Shown: positions 1 through 13,520 of the stretch, one piece after another
Numbering within the stretch: the stretch's first letter is position 1
Layout of the letters: each line of letters opens with the position of its first letter
NCBI GenBank assembly: GCA_964023205.1
Contig: OZ026833.1
Location: forward strand, 46,688,441-46,752,440
Source of the DNA: Lutraria lutraria
Taxonomy: Eukaryota > Mollusca > Bivalvia > Venerida > Mactridae
Reading direction: 5' to 3'
Length of the DNA: 64,000 bases
Made by a program: the position numbers and the translations under genes
The notes under the pieces: model-generated
The model's database searches: none
What the model saw: the letters and a program-made list of their open reading frames with translations, nothing else
Told to the model about the DNA's origin: nothing

Positions 1-800
1 AAATTTTAAAAGAGATTTGAGTTCGGAGACCGATCTCAAGTTTTGTAACCTTGGACATAGCCTGCTCAAGATTGTGAATTACATTCTTTTTAAATAAGAA
101 AGTGATCGTTACCCAATTAAATAAAGTCTCGTATAAAGTCTCATACAAATCGTACACTAAATGTTATAAACTAGTGACAATGAAATAAAGATAGTAGAAG
201 AAGAAGTAACTTACTTCTAGATTGTCAGTCCCTGTCTTATCCATAAAATTAGTTCAGGGACCTTTTATATAAATCAACGAACAGTCCGTATTCTAGGCGT
301 CACAACACAGGCATTTTGTTTTCATAGCGGCGGTAAAATTAGGGCAATATTTTGCAATCATAATCATTTATGTCCATAAAAGCGTTGTACGGGTTATCTA
401 GATATACATATATATTGTACCGAGCGACTTACAAGTAGTGATAGTATACCAAGAGCACAGTTGTCGCGTGAGCTAAATTCGTTCTGATAAATTGGATACA
501 GGAGTAAATACGAATAAAAAAGACCAACTTGAACTATGAATCATCAAAAAATTGATATTAAGCAGAAACATATCCGTGCAAACTTGATAATTTGAAGTTG
601 GTCGAAATACTCTAGATCTTGGGATAAATTTGATTTTATTCTAATGCGATAATTGGTTTTGATTTAATTTCATCGTGTATAGGCCTACGCTATCTTGCAT
701 TATCTTACGACTCTGTAATATATCATTTTACAATATATATTATAACTAATATGTCTGATATCAAATCATGTCACATTTACCCATGTTAAATTTATTTCAA

Positions 801-1118
801 TACATAGTTCCCACAACTACAATATTTACCTCCCTTGTTTTGAATTGGCGGCCATCTTGAAAGTCAAATTTCTTATAATTATGTTTAATATAAAATAATA
901 AAAAAGTGGTTATTAAACAACTCAATTTACAAAATATAACTTAATCAAGAAGTTGGAAAAACCATAAGCATATCAGGTTTAAGAAAATGTAGTTGTCACA
1001 TATGAACATTCTATATTTAGAATTATCAGGACAAAAATATAAATATCCTCTATCAATGCTAGTCAAATTAGACTTTCAAGACGGCAGCCAAGGGATGTAG
1101 ATGTGGGAACTATGTGTA
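801..1118. repeat. Foldback (inverted-repeat) element
   Basis: The left arm (801-872) and right arm (about 1065-1118) are imperfect reverse complements. Both contain the block CATAGTTCCCACA followed by a CCCTTG core and TCTTGAAAGTC. The roughly 190 bp between them is AT-rich and noncoding. This is the layout of a MITE or foldback element; no target-site duplication was made out. Confidence 0.6.
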
Positions 1119-1160
1119 GGTAGAGCGTTTGCTCTACGGTTTCGAACCCCAGATGCGACA
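1108..1160 (+). repeat. tRNA-derived SINE scrap
   Basis: A box A-like stretch (GTAGGTAGAGCG) lies just upstream of a good box B (GGTTTCGAACCCC), but the spacing is far too short for a tRNA and no cloverleaf forms. This is most likely a deleted tRNA-derived SINE head abutting the foldback element. Related box B-like scraps occur near 1505-1520 and 3472-3486. Confidence 0.3.
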
Positions 1161-3357
1161 TTTTCTGCCATTCGTCTTCTACACTGTACTACTTATCAAT
1201 CATAAAAGCTTCAGCCTTTAGTGTGTACAGAGGCATTTAACGTTCTTTTACGAAACATGTCATAAAAATGCTCCAGCAGCAATGCCAAACTTTCCAAATA
1301 TTTAAAAATAACAAAAACACAGGATTTCAGTTATATACAAGCGAGGAGTTAACATAACCAGTGTTCCTGATTCCAGTACCACTGCCAAATTTATTCTCCG
1401 AAAGCACATTTTTGTAATTATAGTTTCTACACATATAAAAAACGGCGAAGGTGGACGAATAACTTTTGACGAAATATCTTCAGTCAAATAACGCAAATGA
1501 ATAATGTGCCGTTCTCTGGGTTCGAACTCATGAAATCAAGGTTCACAGACCTAACGCTTTTAAAAGCGGACGGGCTTGTGTCAAACTACTAAGTATGACA
1601 GCTGTATAACAAAGAGTGCACGATATACAACTAACATTAAACATACGTAGTGTGTTTGGATATAAGTACAGGTAAGTGCCAAACTAAACATTCAAACGTA
1701 AGGAATATAAACGACATACATTGCTAATAAATGACGACTACCGATTATAGAACGTTGTTCGTTTTGGACATTCTCAACAAATGAACGATTAAATATTAGA
1801 GTGTCGAATTACGTCTTTTCAATGGTGTTGATAAAACAACTGATGTACCAGTATTGTGTACTTTTTGACAGTTTCCCTCTGTTTCACCGAAAACATTCTC
1901 ATCAACAAAAGATATACTGATCCGCCGTAATCCAATGAAAGTGAACCGTTTCTGAATTCTAATATAAGACAGTCTTCAGTGAACTAGGTTGACAAAAAAA
2001 TGTGATAAGAAAGCATATTTTCTAAAATTAATTTTGGACAAGTTTATAGTCTTGGAAACATAGGCATGTCAACTACAGGGACATCACTAAAGGCAATAAT
2101 GGGATAAATTAGTGATTATCAACGTGTCCTCTCTTAACACATACCGCTGTGTATCTTTTTTCACAAGGACCAACCATTCCTGATGTATTGATGTAAGAGA
2201 TTGTCTTGGATTCTCAATTCTTGCTTCTGTGAGTAACACAAATTTATAGCATAGTCAAATGTCTTCTTAAACCAAAGCAATGGTAGCTTAGTTTTATAAC
2301 AAAAATTAATTTTGTTTTAAGATAATATCTTGGACATATCGAGCCCCACTATGGCGTTTCCTTGGGTGGTGCAGTATGTTTTATAAGATTGTGTAAAACA
2401 TACTTGATGGCTATTATTGTTGCACCACCTTCTTCATGTACAGTTCATATGTTGTTTTATATATAGATGAAATTTTGTTATAGGTTATCCAAGCAGTTCA
2501 TATGTATGTTGTAAAGTTGTGATGTATTATGCGTCATGTATTATGTTTAAAATAAATGACAATTCCATCAACTACTTGGATCTTTGTCAAATTATTTCAA
2601 CCTGTGTACATTCAGAACAAGCTGTGTCAACGGCTTGATATAAGACATGCTATATATATCTATGTATAACCAGTAGTTGTGGAGATAAATATATATATCA
2701 ATTTTCCATTATTTCTGTATAAGGAGTCTTCTCTTTTCAGTTCGATGGAAGTGGTTGTTGGATCCAATAAATAGCAGCCAATTTGTCTATAATTATGACA
2801 TATTAGATCCATAGATATCGAAATAAGAGGGCTATGCTGTATTTAACAACTAATTTAACAACGTTAAAATTTAGTGTATGGCTTTCTTTTCTGTACTTGA
2901 ATGTAAAACTGGTCTTCAGAAAACCAGTTGAGTATGTTACAAAAGAAATCGTACGTCCGTAACACTATAATTTTAAACATTTTGTGAGTGTCAAAATTTG
3001 TTCTTAAAATATGTGTGTAACAGGGACATCTTCTTTGTTTGGTTTGTGACAAAGACTTGTAAATATCCGTGATATTTATGTAGAATATGTGAAGTTAAAA
3101 TAATCAAGGCTTCCTTTTTCATGTATTTATCGAATTAATAATGGCATAATTCCAGTTATCATTTATTGGAAATAAATAATAATGGTAATAAGCTGATGTA
3201 AGCCAAAGTGCACCTGTTTGGTAACCATACTTCGTGTTATAATGTTCATATGTTTTTTACTTTAGCTATCGCAACAACTGTTACATGATAATCCTTAATT
3301 CTTTACAGGTATCATTGCTACTGTTGCAGTTGTTATTCATAAATATAGTTTTCTCGT

Positions 3358-3403
3358 CTAAGGATTTCGATCTCTGACGCCTAAGGATTTCGATCTCTGA
3401 CGC
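3358..3403. repeat. Two-copy 23-bp tandem duplication
   Basis: The 23-bp unit beginning CTAAGGATTTCGATCTC occurs twice back to back (3358-3380 and 3381-3403) with no mismatch. It lies in noncoding sequence. Confidence 0.85.
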
Positions 3404-4237
3404 GAACCTCCATTTTGAAGAGTACTCTATTTCATAAATTTTAGCGATATATTGACATATTCTCGAGGAGCATGGGTTCAAACCCCATTGGGACCATACT
3501 TTTTTATTTATTATTATTTTTTTAGGTAATGTTTTGCATTAAGAACATAAATTTATACAGTAATATGGAGGAACAAATTTATTCCAAAATATTTTGTTAA
3601 GTTTTGGGAATTTATATATGGTTAATTTACGAAACCCAAGTAACAATGGATTTCTGACACGCATCTTTTCAAAACCCGACCGTAAAACTTTTTATAAATC
3701 TTGAAGGGACGGGGTTACATTTTTTTGCAACATAGTACATGTAGTTCCAAACATCATATAAACAATCTGGATTGACTAAAGATTGGTTACCACATTCTTG
3801 CATTTATTGTTCAAGTTTGTTGGTAAAGTTTAATAAAGGTGTCTTTCATTTGATCAAGGTAATATATTACGTTAGGGGTAGAGGAACAAAAATGGTCGTA
3901 GCTCTCTTAAAGACGCAACATTGGTATAGAAGGGTGGTAATGGCAGGTGGGTGGTTTCCCTTGACTTCTAAACTGTATTCAGCTCAGCTATTTGATATGA
4001 AATTGTGTTTTTAATCATCGAAAAAGGCTCTGAATTAAGCAAGATGATTATTTTATCAGTCTAGGTAAGACACTTCAAAATGTCAGAAGATTTAGGTTCT
4101 TATTTTTTCAAAACAGTTTATAACAGAAATTCAAATTTGATTTAGAGTAAGAGTTTATATAGTTTAAATCCATCGTCTGCTTCAGTAATTTATAGATTCA
4201 GTACAGTCAGTGTATGTCTATCACTGATGAACAATGT

Positions 4238-4241
<4 letters not shown>

Positions 4242-4288
<47 letters not shown>

Positions 4289-4371
4289 AGAGAGAGAGAG
4301 AGAAGGGGAGAGAGAGGGGACAGAGGGGGAGAGGGAGACAGGGGGAGAAAAAAGGGAGGGTGAGACAGAGG

Positions 4372-4416
<45 letters not shown>
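4242..4416. repeat. GA-rich purine tract (microsatellite)
   Basis: About 175 bp of nearly pure purine on the plus strand. Long (GA)n runs at both ends flank a G-rich middle with only a few pyrimidine interruptions. Apparent open frames across it on both strands are low-complexity artefacts. The tract has mirror-like symmetry. Confidence 0.95.
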
Positions 4417-4418
<2 letters not shown>

Positions 4419-4487
4419 AATTTGCATCTGATAGTCTGGTCGGATGTTGCGTCTTTAACTGACGGCAAAAGATTTTTTTTTAAAATC

Positions 4488-4925
4488 ACCTGTAAACACG
4501 CCCGTTTAACTCACAACGAGTGTAATTTATCATTCGGCAAAAATGTTGTGAGGAACTTCCGTCCACGATGTGAGCACCCATATTTTTTTGTCAACAAGGT
4601 AAGTTTTTCCAAAACATTGAAGAATACAGGCCTTTGTCTAAAAATATCGAATGCAGTTAGCTAGCTTTGGGTTTTCTGAGTACGCACATGTAAAGATATT
4701 GCCTGTTGTTGGTCAATTTGATGGTAAAACGCAGTCACTCTGGGTGGCTTGAAAACGGGAATGAACTTCTCGCCTGACCAAATAAAACATCCAATAATTT
4801 TGGAAAATCTTACCTTGTTGCCAAACAATATGGGTGATCACATCGAGGACGGAAGTTCCTCACAAAATTTTTGCCGAAGAATGAATTACACTTGTTGTGA
4901 GTTGAACGGGCGTGTGTAAATGTCT
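4488..4925. mobile_element. Foldback element with ~130-bp inverted arms
   Basis: The left arm (about 4488-4620) and right arm (about 4795-4925) are reverse complements over roughly 130 bp with scattered mismatches. Shared blocks include CACGCCCGTT, ACTCACAAC and GAGGAACTTCCGTCC. About 175 bp separates the arms. No coding capacity is visible, so it is a nonautonomous foldback/MITE-like element. Its left edge is close to the GA tract. Confidence 0.75.
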
Positions 4926-5058
4926 TCATGGATATACAAAAGAATGACAATATTAAAAATACAATCCTTAACACTTCATATTATACATCGAAATCCTTAA
5001 TTGTGTGACGTTGAGGATACATCAGACACTTCCAGTTTTTTTGCGGTGCTCGTTTTTT

Positions 5059-5121
5059 AGTTATCTTCCCTTAGAATGTGATTTTGGGCTTATTTTAGGT
5101 CATTTCAAGGGCAGATAACTC
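5059..5121. repeat. Short hairpin element (copy 1)
   Basis: Inverted ends AGTTATCTTCCCTT and AAGGGCAGATAACT bracket about 30 bp. The same element, preceded by the same TTGCGGTGCTCG block, occurs at 34473-34536, immediately before unit B starts. It is probably a tiny MITE. Confidence 0.6.
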
Positions 5122-8100
5122 ACAATGAAGGAAAACAAGACCCTATGTTTACTTTCGATTTCAAAGTCATTTTTGTTTCGCTTAAGAAGTTTCTTTCATC
5201 ATTATGCTAATGACTACATCATACAGATATGCTAGGTATACACAGATATATACATCTAAACAGGCTCTGGGAGTAATTTTACCAGTTAATGATGAATAAG
5301 AAATATAAGTTTCATATCCATCAGCTAGTGAATCAGACCATACCTGACTAGCCATCATACCAAAGTTACAATGATGTAGTTGTAGTGCAGTTGCAGCCTG
5401 AAACTGGTGTGGCTGCAGGTGAGGAAGATGCTCGCCATGTTTTTACAAGGGTCTGGGGCATAACATGAGGCCCAGTCAGAGGAAGGCATAGAAGGCATGC
5501 CATGGGGGAGGGGTAATGGTTGACTGTAACCCAATGTCCCTCAACCAGGTGACGCTGGCCAGTCCTTACCTTATGCTCAGCAATGATCACAGGATGCCTA
5601 AAATATATTTATTGAGCTTTTTTGTTTTGCATAAACACCCTGCAGAAGTTTGCTTAAGACGGCTAAATTACATCACCAGGCAACAACTAACACTGTAAAA
5701 TGTGACAATCCAACTGATGTGTTCACATTCATCGTAACACATGTCATGATAGACTTTCTTGACTCTAAACCAATGGTGAAACAAGGCACCATTTTAGCCA
5801 TTGGGAACTCAGTTAATTCTAATAACAGGCAGATATGGTGGCATACTGATGATGTTTTGATGTGGACATTGTTGCCTTTGTTTGTCTGTGTACACAATTC
5901 AAACCACGAACCTGTTGCTCCCTTGTAGTCTGAAAAGAATGTCATCCATCCTACAGCTATGTCAATGACAAGGTTTGCTGATATTTGGTTGTATTAAAGG
6001 CTTGATAATCAAGCTTCTAGGCCAGAAAGGCAAGATATAAACAAGCTGGCTTTGTTCACAATGTACTGTGTACATGTGCTGTATGTAACGGACATTTATT
6101 TTACTTTCTCTGGTAAACGTCATGTTTTGAAGTAAATTCTAGACCAGGAAGGTATAAAACTATACACAGTATCTCATTTTCCAGGTATAATGTTTAGATT
6201 GGGCCAATTGACCTATTCAAACAATAATTTATGCCTGATGTTTACCTTTAGGTGTTAATGACCCTTGTTTATTCATGCTGGAAAGGGCCCTGAGTTTAAC
6301 AAATTGATTTCGGTGGCAGTCGTCTTTCATTTAAAATATCCAATTTTTTTTTCACTGGAACCACAACTGTCCGTAATAGAGGAGTTTATCTGAGTGTATG
6401 ACATTGCCTTGCTTTGTAAGTTTGTGATTTAATACGAATGGTAGTGTTAGTAACACGTTTATCAGAGAGTCCCGTGTAAAATCATAAAGAAAACTCAACT
6501 GATACATTGTATATCAGCCAGAGTAACTGTGGTACAGTTGGCATTGGCTATCTTAATTTCTTTATCAACTTGTTCATGTACATGATTAAATCTTATTTTA
6601 TACTATGCATAACATATAACTACTTCATGTATTGTAAAATTAAAATTTGTACTAGTAACTTTGATCCGTCTTATTCTGTAATGCATTATGTGCTCTGTAT
6701 ATACAATGTTCATTTTGTTGACATTTGCTCAGTATTATTATGTCTAGTCAGTAAGTAACAGGTTCTTATGTTCACACAATGAAAAAAAGACATAGTTTGT
6801 AAAAGCACTGTAATACTTTTATTTTCAATAAATTTAATTGACTTACACAAAGTAATAAGTATTATGAAAATGTTACATATCATCATAGCACATAATGTCA
6901 AAAACAACAAACAAACTTTTAAACATTCTTGACATCTTAAAAATGTAAACCAACTGGTATATACAGTAAAACATGAGAACAAAGGCTATCCTTGGGAAAG
7001 ACAGAATGTGGCTTTCTTGACAAATGACCTTCATTCAGTGGTCAGTTTATTCAAGGTAATCAATGATGTTTTTTGGAAGAAAATCCTTGATTCACAGGAT
7101 GGCATTTATTTGGAGGTGGCTGCAAACATAGTTTTGACAGTACATGTACTATACAAAGTTTGATACGGATCACATAACTACTCCGTTCAAAGAATTATTG
7201 AAATACCATTTCTAAATATAATGTATATTTCATATAAAAATTTACATTCACTGAAAATACACAAGTACTAAGGATGAGATGTAGCTGACAAAATTACCAA
7301 AACAAAGGAATATTTATATCCGAATAATCGGCCATTTAGTGTCAAGGGGGTGGTTAAAATATTTTTTTTGTGGCGAAAATGTTCAATAAGCAAAAAGCAT
7401 CTATTCACAATTCTGAGATATTTATTTTAAAATCAGGTCATCAATTTCAAATTCTCCATATAGTAATATGAGGAAAACTAGCCCCATCCTGTACCGCCCA
7501 TGTTACAGAGCTAAATATTTCAAGGAAGTTGGCAGAAGGAAGGAATATTTCTGTGAAATCAGTCGGAAATCAGAGTATCGGTCACAGAGGATTTTCAAAG
7601 TTTTCCTTAAAGTTATATAGGAAAAAAACAAGCCTCGTCATCGACAAAATTTGTGGTTGTTGCATTCTGTTAGTTCACACATATCAGTTACTTATGAATT
7701 TAAGAACGGAATGGTTTGCAGGTTACTTGATGACTGGTAAGATATTCAATTTCATAATTTAAGACTGACTGTGCATAGTTACATAATGGAAAATCAGTTC
7801 TGCTCCTGGTGACCCGAGTACTGTTGACAAACTAAAATATGTGAAAAAACTTGGTATAGTTCAATTTTTAGGTAATCAGTGTTATTGTATACATGGAAGA
7901 TCCCATTTGTAAATTTTAAGGTAACACTACTACTATTGTCATAATTTTGATGTTACAGAGCAATCTACGAAACATCACATTTCTGTTGCGCAGTTAATTA
8001 GTAAAGCATAGGATTAGAGAATCATGACTTGAGAACTGCGTCAGATATTGGATATCATTTTTTAACAAACCTTTTTCATTTTTCATACAAGTTAGCATTG

Positions 8101-9951
8101 TATATATCGATAAGAAAATAATGTTCAAAGTTTATAAAATATTATAACCTCACATGGGTAATTACTAATTAACATTCATATATTATAGTTAATTGTGGAG
8201 CAAATTTACATTAAGTAGAAACCGGTTTAGGTCTTTAATGTATATAGTATTTGAAATAACTTTTGTATTCGTGATTTCGCGCAATAACATGTATAAAAGA
8301 AAACAATATTCATTTTTTAATTATACATCAGAGAACAAAATTAATGCATTTCTTCTTTGCTTTTTCTCTTTAGATTTTTTATACAAAAAGTACTGTTCAG
8401 TGTGTATACATACATGTAACAAGAACAAACCTATTTCAAAATGAATAACATATAACAAGAAAAACTATAACAAAACGTTATAGGTAGACGAATTACAAGA
8501 AGCATATTGGTTTATGTTTTGTTTTGTATGAAGTTTTTTTTTTTATAAAGGATATTGACTGTATATTTTATTCAATCCTCCATTATGGAGAGTATAACAT
8601 ATTTACATGACATGAATAACACGCATATATTGACAATCATTGATAAATGAATAAATTCATGTATATACGAGACACCCCCTTTATTATTTTTCCCGGCGAA
8701 AATCAAATCATAATCCAAAACACATATTATCAATGATTCTGATGAAATTATACTCAATATTTTGAAAGTTACACTCGATTTGATAACCGATGGTAGCGTC
8801 AAGCGGGCCATCCCAATTTTCGAACAGTTGATGTTTTAGATACCATGGCGCATAATTAATATTTTATTTCGAGATTACACTGTACGTCTGTCATTTGCAA
8901 GCGACATACTATGACACCAATTAATGCAAATATCAGTGACGTGAGACGTATCATTTTGAATCAACGGGCATTTTTTCTCAGCATCTGCGAGATTTGAAAT
9001 TCGCAAAATGGCGTCTTTTGACACAGAAGAACAATGTACGGTTACTAAAGTGTGTGTTTCACAGAATAAAACACCATGTGAGACAATGAAAATTATTGCG
9101 TTCAGCAGGAAGAAATATCACTGTTTATAGATTGTTCATTTATAAATGGCACAAACGCATTGTGGATGGTATAGACAGATTTAAGAAAATGATGAGAGAG
9201 TGGGGCACCCGAAGTTTTTAATGACGCGCTCGTGGCGTCGGTCAACGAGCTTAAAACAAAATCAGCAAAAATCAATTGTTTATCCATCAAGGGATGAACA
9301 AGTTACACACTGTGCATGTTAAAATATGTCATTTTCTTATTTTGAGAAGAGGTGACTGTATTGAGCATTTTAGCATCACGTCTCCAAATAATGTCAACGT
9401 CATAATTAGATGTAACGTGCCCCGCACAGCGATAGGTACACCCGTTTGAATGTAAACAGTTTCCTTATTTATTGTTATGTTGTGATGACATTTTACATGC
9501 CGTACTGTAATATATCATATTTGATATCGTGAATGAATGATGTTGTTATCTTGTTTTCTTTAAAAGGTGTCCACGAACTTTTTGGACAAGCACACGGTAA
9601 TATCATACCCTACATCAATCAAATAGAATAAATCCCAAATGTTAACAAATTCACCATAATCTACTATGATACAACCACATTGAGCTTCAAATAGCATTTC
9701 ATATACTATGCCACACAACAGCTTATCTAGGTTAAACATCATAGAGAAATGCATGATTTACGTACCTATCAACTATAAATAGATTCAGTCATCATCATTA
9801 GCCAATCAAATGGCCAGGATTAACCAAACTAGTAATAAACTCTAAACTATGTACTCGCAAACAGCTATAATAAACTAATACTCATGAATATAATTCGTCT
9901 AGAAAAATGAAGCTTTCATATTATACACAAGTATATTGATAATCACGTTAA

Positions 9952-10836
9952 GGTATCTGGCTTGGATGTGAGGTCAAATCAAGTTTCACCAATTTATAGA
10001 TTTAAAAACTAAACCATAATTATATACTGAAATAAACCCACCGTATAAATTGCATTGCAAGTAATTTGAAACAAAAATTACATTTGATTGGTCTTGTATA
10101 AACCAATATCGCACGTAATTTTTAAAATTTTGAACACCGATAACTACTCTGTATATAGGAATATATTACAACAATTTGCCTTAAAATGACTATAAATGTA
10201 TTAAGCAAAGAACCGTGCCTCAGTTTATTTTATAACGTCCGCCTTCGTTAGATATTTGACTTTAAAGAAATTTCGTACCCAGAACCCCGCTGTTTATTAA
10301 TCCATAGACAAAAAATGAAAACAAGTATCATAATTCTGAGGCACAGCTCCCTGAATTAACATTTCCGCTACAAAATACCGAAAACCGCTTTGAAATTCGT
10401 CATTAAATAAGACGGCAATGTTAATTCAAAAATGACACTGTGTTTTTTTAAGCTGAGCGATTAGCACTTAAAGTGTCGAATCATTATCGTCTGATCAAAT
10501 CAACGATTTTTACGCACCCCATTCAATTTGATAGCCAATCAAAATAGCTTATGTTTACGGTTCAATAATTGAAACCACGCCCAGGTTTGATGTCTGGTAA
10601 GAGATTTTATATCAAATTTTTGTCATTAATCAATTAATAGTATCATATCGTACCAATCGATGCACATTACGTTAGAGATGTTTAACACTGATACGGAAAA
10701 TCAGATAAGGGGTACAGTATTTATCGCCATAATACAGCATTCTTGAGCGTTCGGTTATAATCTTTTGCTGCTTGGTATTAGAGTATGATATTCAATCTTT
10801 GTAAATATTTTAGCGATTTTAACCAAGCCAGATACG
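9952..10836. mobile_element. Nonautonomous DNA transposon with TTAA target sites
   Basis: The inverted ends GGTATCTGGCTTGG (left) and CCAAGCCAGATACG (right) are flanked on both sides by TTAA (9948-9951 and 10837-10840). The 885-bp interior has no transposase frame. TTAA duplication is the hallmark of piggyBac- and Kolobok-type transposases, so this is probably a nonautonomous derivative mobilised in trans; which superfamily is not decided. Confidence 0.7.
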
Positions 10837-12361
10837 TTAATTCGCGATGTATTCTGCATTCATCTAGAAATGTTGATCCGTCTTACTGCATGGAAACAAG
10901 TTTATTATTTTGATGACAGGGTTGTGCTCAACAGCTAATTTAAAGCCGTTCATTATATTTTTATAATCTGATCACAAATAAAGAAAAAACATGCACTCGT
11001 TTGTAAGGCATTATACATATGTATAAGAAGAAATAAATGGACAATTAAATCTCATTATGACTTCAATTGTCTGGGTATTATATCTTAAATTATATATACG
11101 TATATATATATATTTTAGATTGCTTTCTTTGTGCACTTTGTTTTGTTAAAGACTATCTACATATATTTGTATATTGGTCCCAGAAATTATGTTTTAAAAC
11201 ATCACAAAATGAACAAAATACATATTAATTAAGATTGATTAATAATCTTCAGTTATAAGTTGAAAAAAAAAAAAAATTATGCTTGAATTAGTAATTTAAT
11301 TGTATTAAACAGTAAAATTGTGTTTTCACGACCTGACACTAACATCTAAGCTACTTATTTATACTTGTACGTTATTTGTGCATACTGATTTTATCTCTAA
11401 AGCTATGCTAGCTGGTTACGAAAATATTATGAGGAACGACGCGTTTCCAAAACTGGTCAATTCGGATCGCACATGAAAGCAAAAAAATGTTAAAAATATT
11501 AATACATTAATATTCAATATGAATCAGCAAAAAATCAAGTTTGTGCACGTATCTGGGAAAATGTGATGCTAAAATGACAACTGTCTTGACTTTCTTGGTG
11601 TTTGAATAACCGTTATTTCTTTGTATATTAATTCACGATGTATTTATCTGGACCGACAGGGATAACTTGAATTTGTAACGATCAGGGAAGCAAGAAGATA
11701 AAATACAACATAATTAAAAGTTATATCATTATAAAGAAGAAAGATGCAAAATCGTGCATATAACTGGGAAAATATTGTACTTATATAATAATAATAATTG
11801 CAAAAAGACTTTATAGGTGCTTGAATTCCGCCATTTTGCCTAGTTTTAGGAAATTCCTTGTGTGTACAAGATAGCTATATCAATATTAAGGCAATCGTGG
11901 ACCAAATCGGCCGAAATACGACAGGTTCAACTTGTTAAGGACCAGTGGAAATTACTTTTCGGCGATGACTCTACTGATGGATTGAAATCCTAAAAAAGGA
12001 TCATAGATAATAATTTTATATCAAACATGAGTAATAACACAAACTAAAACGGTAATCTAGAACAACAATGCGATTAATTTATCCTAATACAATCCACGAG
12101 GTGTTGCCATTTAATTTACTGTAACAATAACAAATCTTACAGTACCATTTAACAATGGATATTAGGATACAGTCATGCAACATGTATCAATTTATGACCA
12201 ATCATGAAAGTAAATTTCACATAAGTAACTTAAACAAGTTTGAATATTAAGCCTACATGTACTAGATAACTTCAATTGAAACTTATCGACTTTTCTCCAA
12301 TATAAATCCTTTATGCATATGTCGAAGTTTATAGTAAGCAGAAACAGTTAAAGTACTACCC

Positions 12362-12520
12362 TAAGTCTACAAATTTTAGACTCAATATTTCAGACTCAGA
12401 CCCAGAATTTCAGACTCAAACTTGAGACTAAATATTTTTGTGAATACCATTTTGGTCGCGCTGAGTCTAAGTCCGAGTCTACAGTCTAAAATCGACTTAA
12501 TCTCAGACTCAAATGCGTTA
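12362..12520. repeat. AGACTC-rich imperfect palindrome/tandem patch
   Basis: AGACTC or its complement GAGTCT occurs many times in about 160 bp, direct in the left half (CAGACTCAGA type) and mainly inverted in the right half (GAGTCTAAGTC type), making an imperfect palindrome. It is noncoding and absent from unit B. Confidence 0.5.
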
Positions 12521-12619
12521 GTGAATATGGACCCATGACTCTGGTTCACGTGAATGTCACTTTACTTTTGGCAATCAATTTACAGTGATTACCTTTACAA
12601 TGGTATCGTCCAATATTCG

Positions 12620-13520
12620 ACCTTGACTGTAAGAAAATTGGACGTTTTTTATAAAGATTCAACCAAACTGAGGAGTACCAAAGGACGTTGACTATGAAAC
12701 TATTTTCAAATTAGTTCAGCCGTTGATTTTTATAAATTGTTAATTATTTGTCCAAATACATTTTAACTTCTTAAGTATTTTATACAGAAGAGGACTACCC
12801 AAGGACCATTTCTATAAAATTAATTTGAAATCAGGCAAGTTGATTTTATGGTTTTTCTAAAGTTTCTTTTATGTAAGCCTGCGAGCCTCGTATGTTAAAT
12901 CAAGTGATCCCTGAGGTGGTGCAAATGTTTGACAAGGGGGCATATTTAGAAGACTTGTAGTAGAGGTCTTCTAGGCAATGTTACTTATAAAATACCTAAA
13001 GTTTGGCCGAATGGTTTCAGAGATTTGTTACTAAAGATTTCTTACATTTTCCCTGTATAAGTATAAATCTTTAATCAATGACTATCAGGGCCGAGTAAAT
13101 TTTTCCCAAGGCGCATACTTTGAAGAAATTTAGTATTTGTCTACTTTGCTGTAATTCGTGTCAAAAATATAGGCTTTGTGCTTTGTGGTTTCAGAGAAGA
13201 TTTTTTAAAGTTTTCCCTATACACATGTAAATTTAAATGACCATTGGCCTGGACCAATTTTGACATAATGGTAATTATTTGAAGGAATTTGACAGAGGTA
13301 TTCGAGGCAATACTACATGCCTAAATTCTTTGGTTGCCATGTCAGCTAGAGTTCTGCATGGATCAACCAAATAGACTTGAAAGAATCAGATAGAGAACAA
13401 TCCAAGAATGACTCTCTAAAGTTTCGATATATTTGACTCGTTGGTTTCAAAAGAAACGTTGACGAAGAAAAGAAAAAGTTGACGCCTTACGACGCACGAT
13501 TCAATATGATGTAAATGGTT
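12620..13520. repeat. Dispersed noncoding repeat (unit A copy)
   Basis: A degenerate, internally repetitive sequence has recurring modules (ACCAAAGGACG, TTTTCCCTAT, GGGCCGAGTAAATTT). It ends in ACGCCTTACGACGCACGA, similar to the ACGACGCACGACGCCGG end of the repeat in intron 6. The unit B copy is at about 36460-37390. The style is that of dispersed repeats in bivalve genomes, but the family is not named. Confidence 0.5.

Larger units (their letters stand above)
1..6757. other. Noncoding left flank of the tandem duplication
   Basis: No gene could be supported here. All open frames are short, lack recognisable domains and overlap on both strands. The stretch holds two foldback elements, a GA-rich purine tract, a 23-bp tandem duplication, a short hairpin element and scraps with tRNA-like box B sequence; these are listed separately where clear. 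Around 5390-5950 both strands have 80-90 codon open frames with unusually even base composition, which could be an old coding or transposon relic, but I do not recognise it. Parts near 3276-3350 and 4985-5125 resemble the end of unit A (see findings). Confidence 0.5.
8450..12530. other. Unit A-specific 4.1-kb block
   Basis: Homology between units stops at about 8450/36260 and resumes at 12534/36378. The block contains the TTAA-flanked element and the AGACTC-repeat patch. It also holds a short start-like frame at 9008 (ATGG context, about 40 codons, then a shifted frame of about 20 more) that I do not recognise. Either it was inserted in A or deleted in B. B has a tRNA-like scrap at this point instead. 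Confidence 0.7.

Noticed and set aside
4190..4664. Long open frames on both strands over the GA-rich tract
   Set aside because: They encode only Arg-Glu or Ser-Leu dipeptide runs, an artefact of the microsatellite.
5366..5945. Overlapping 74-92 codon frames on both strands
   Set aside because: No domain recognised, frames conflict, no splice context. At most an old relic.
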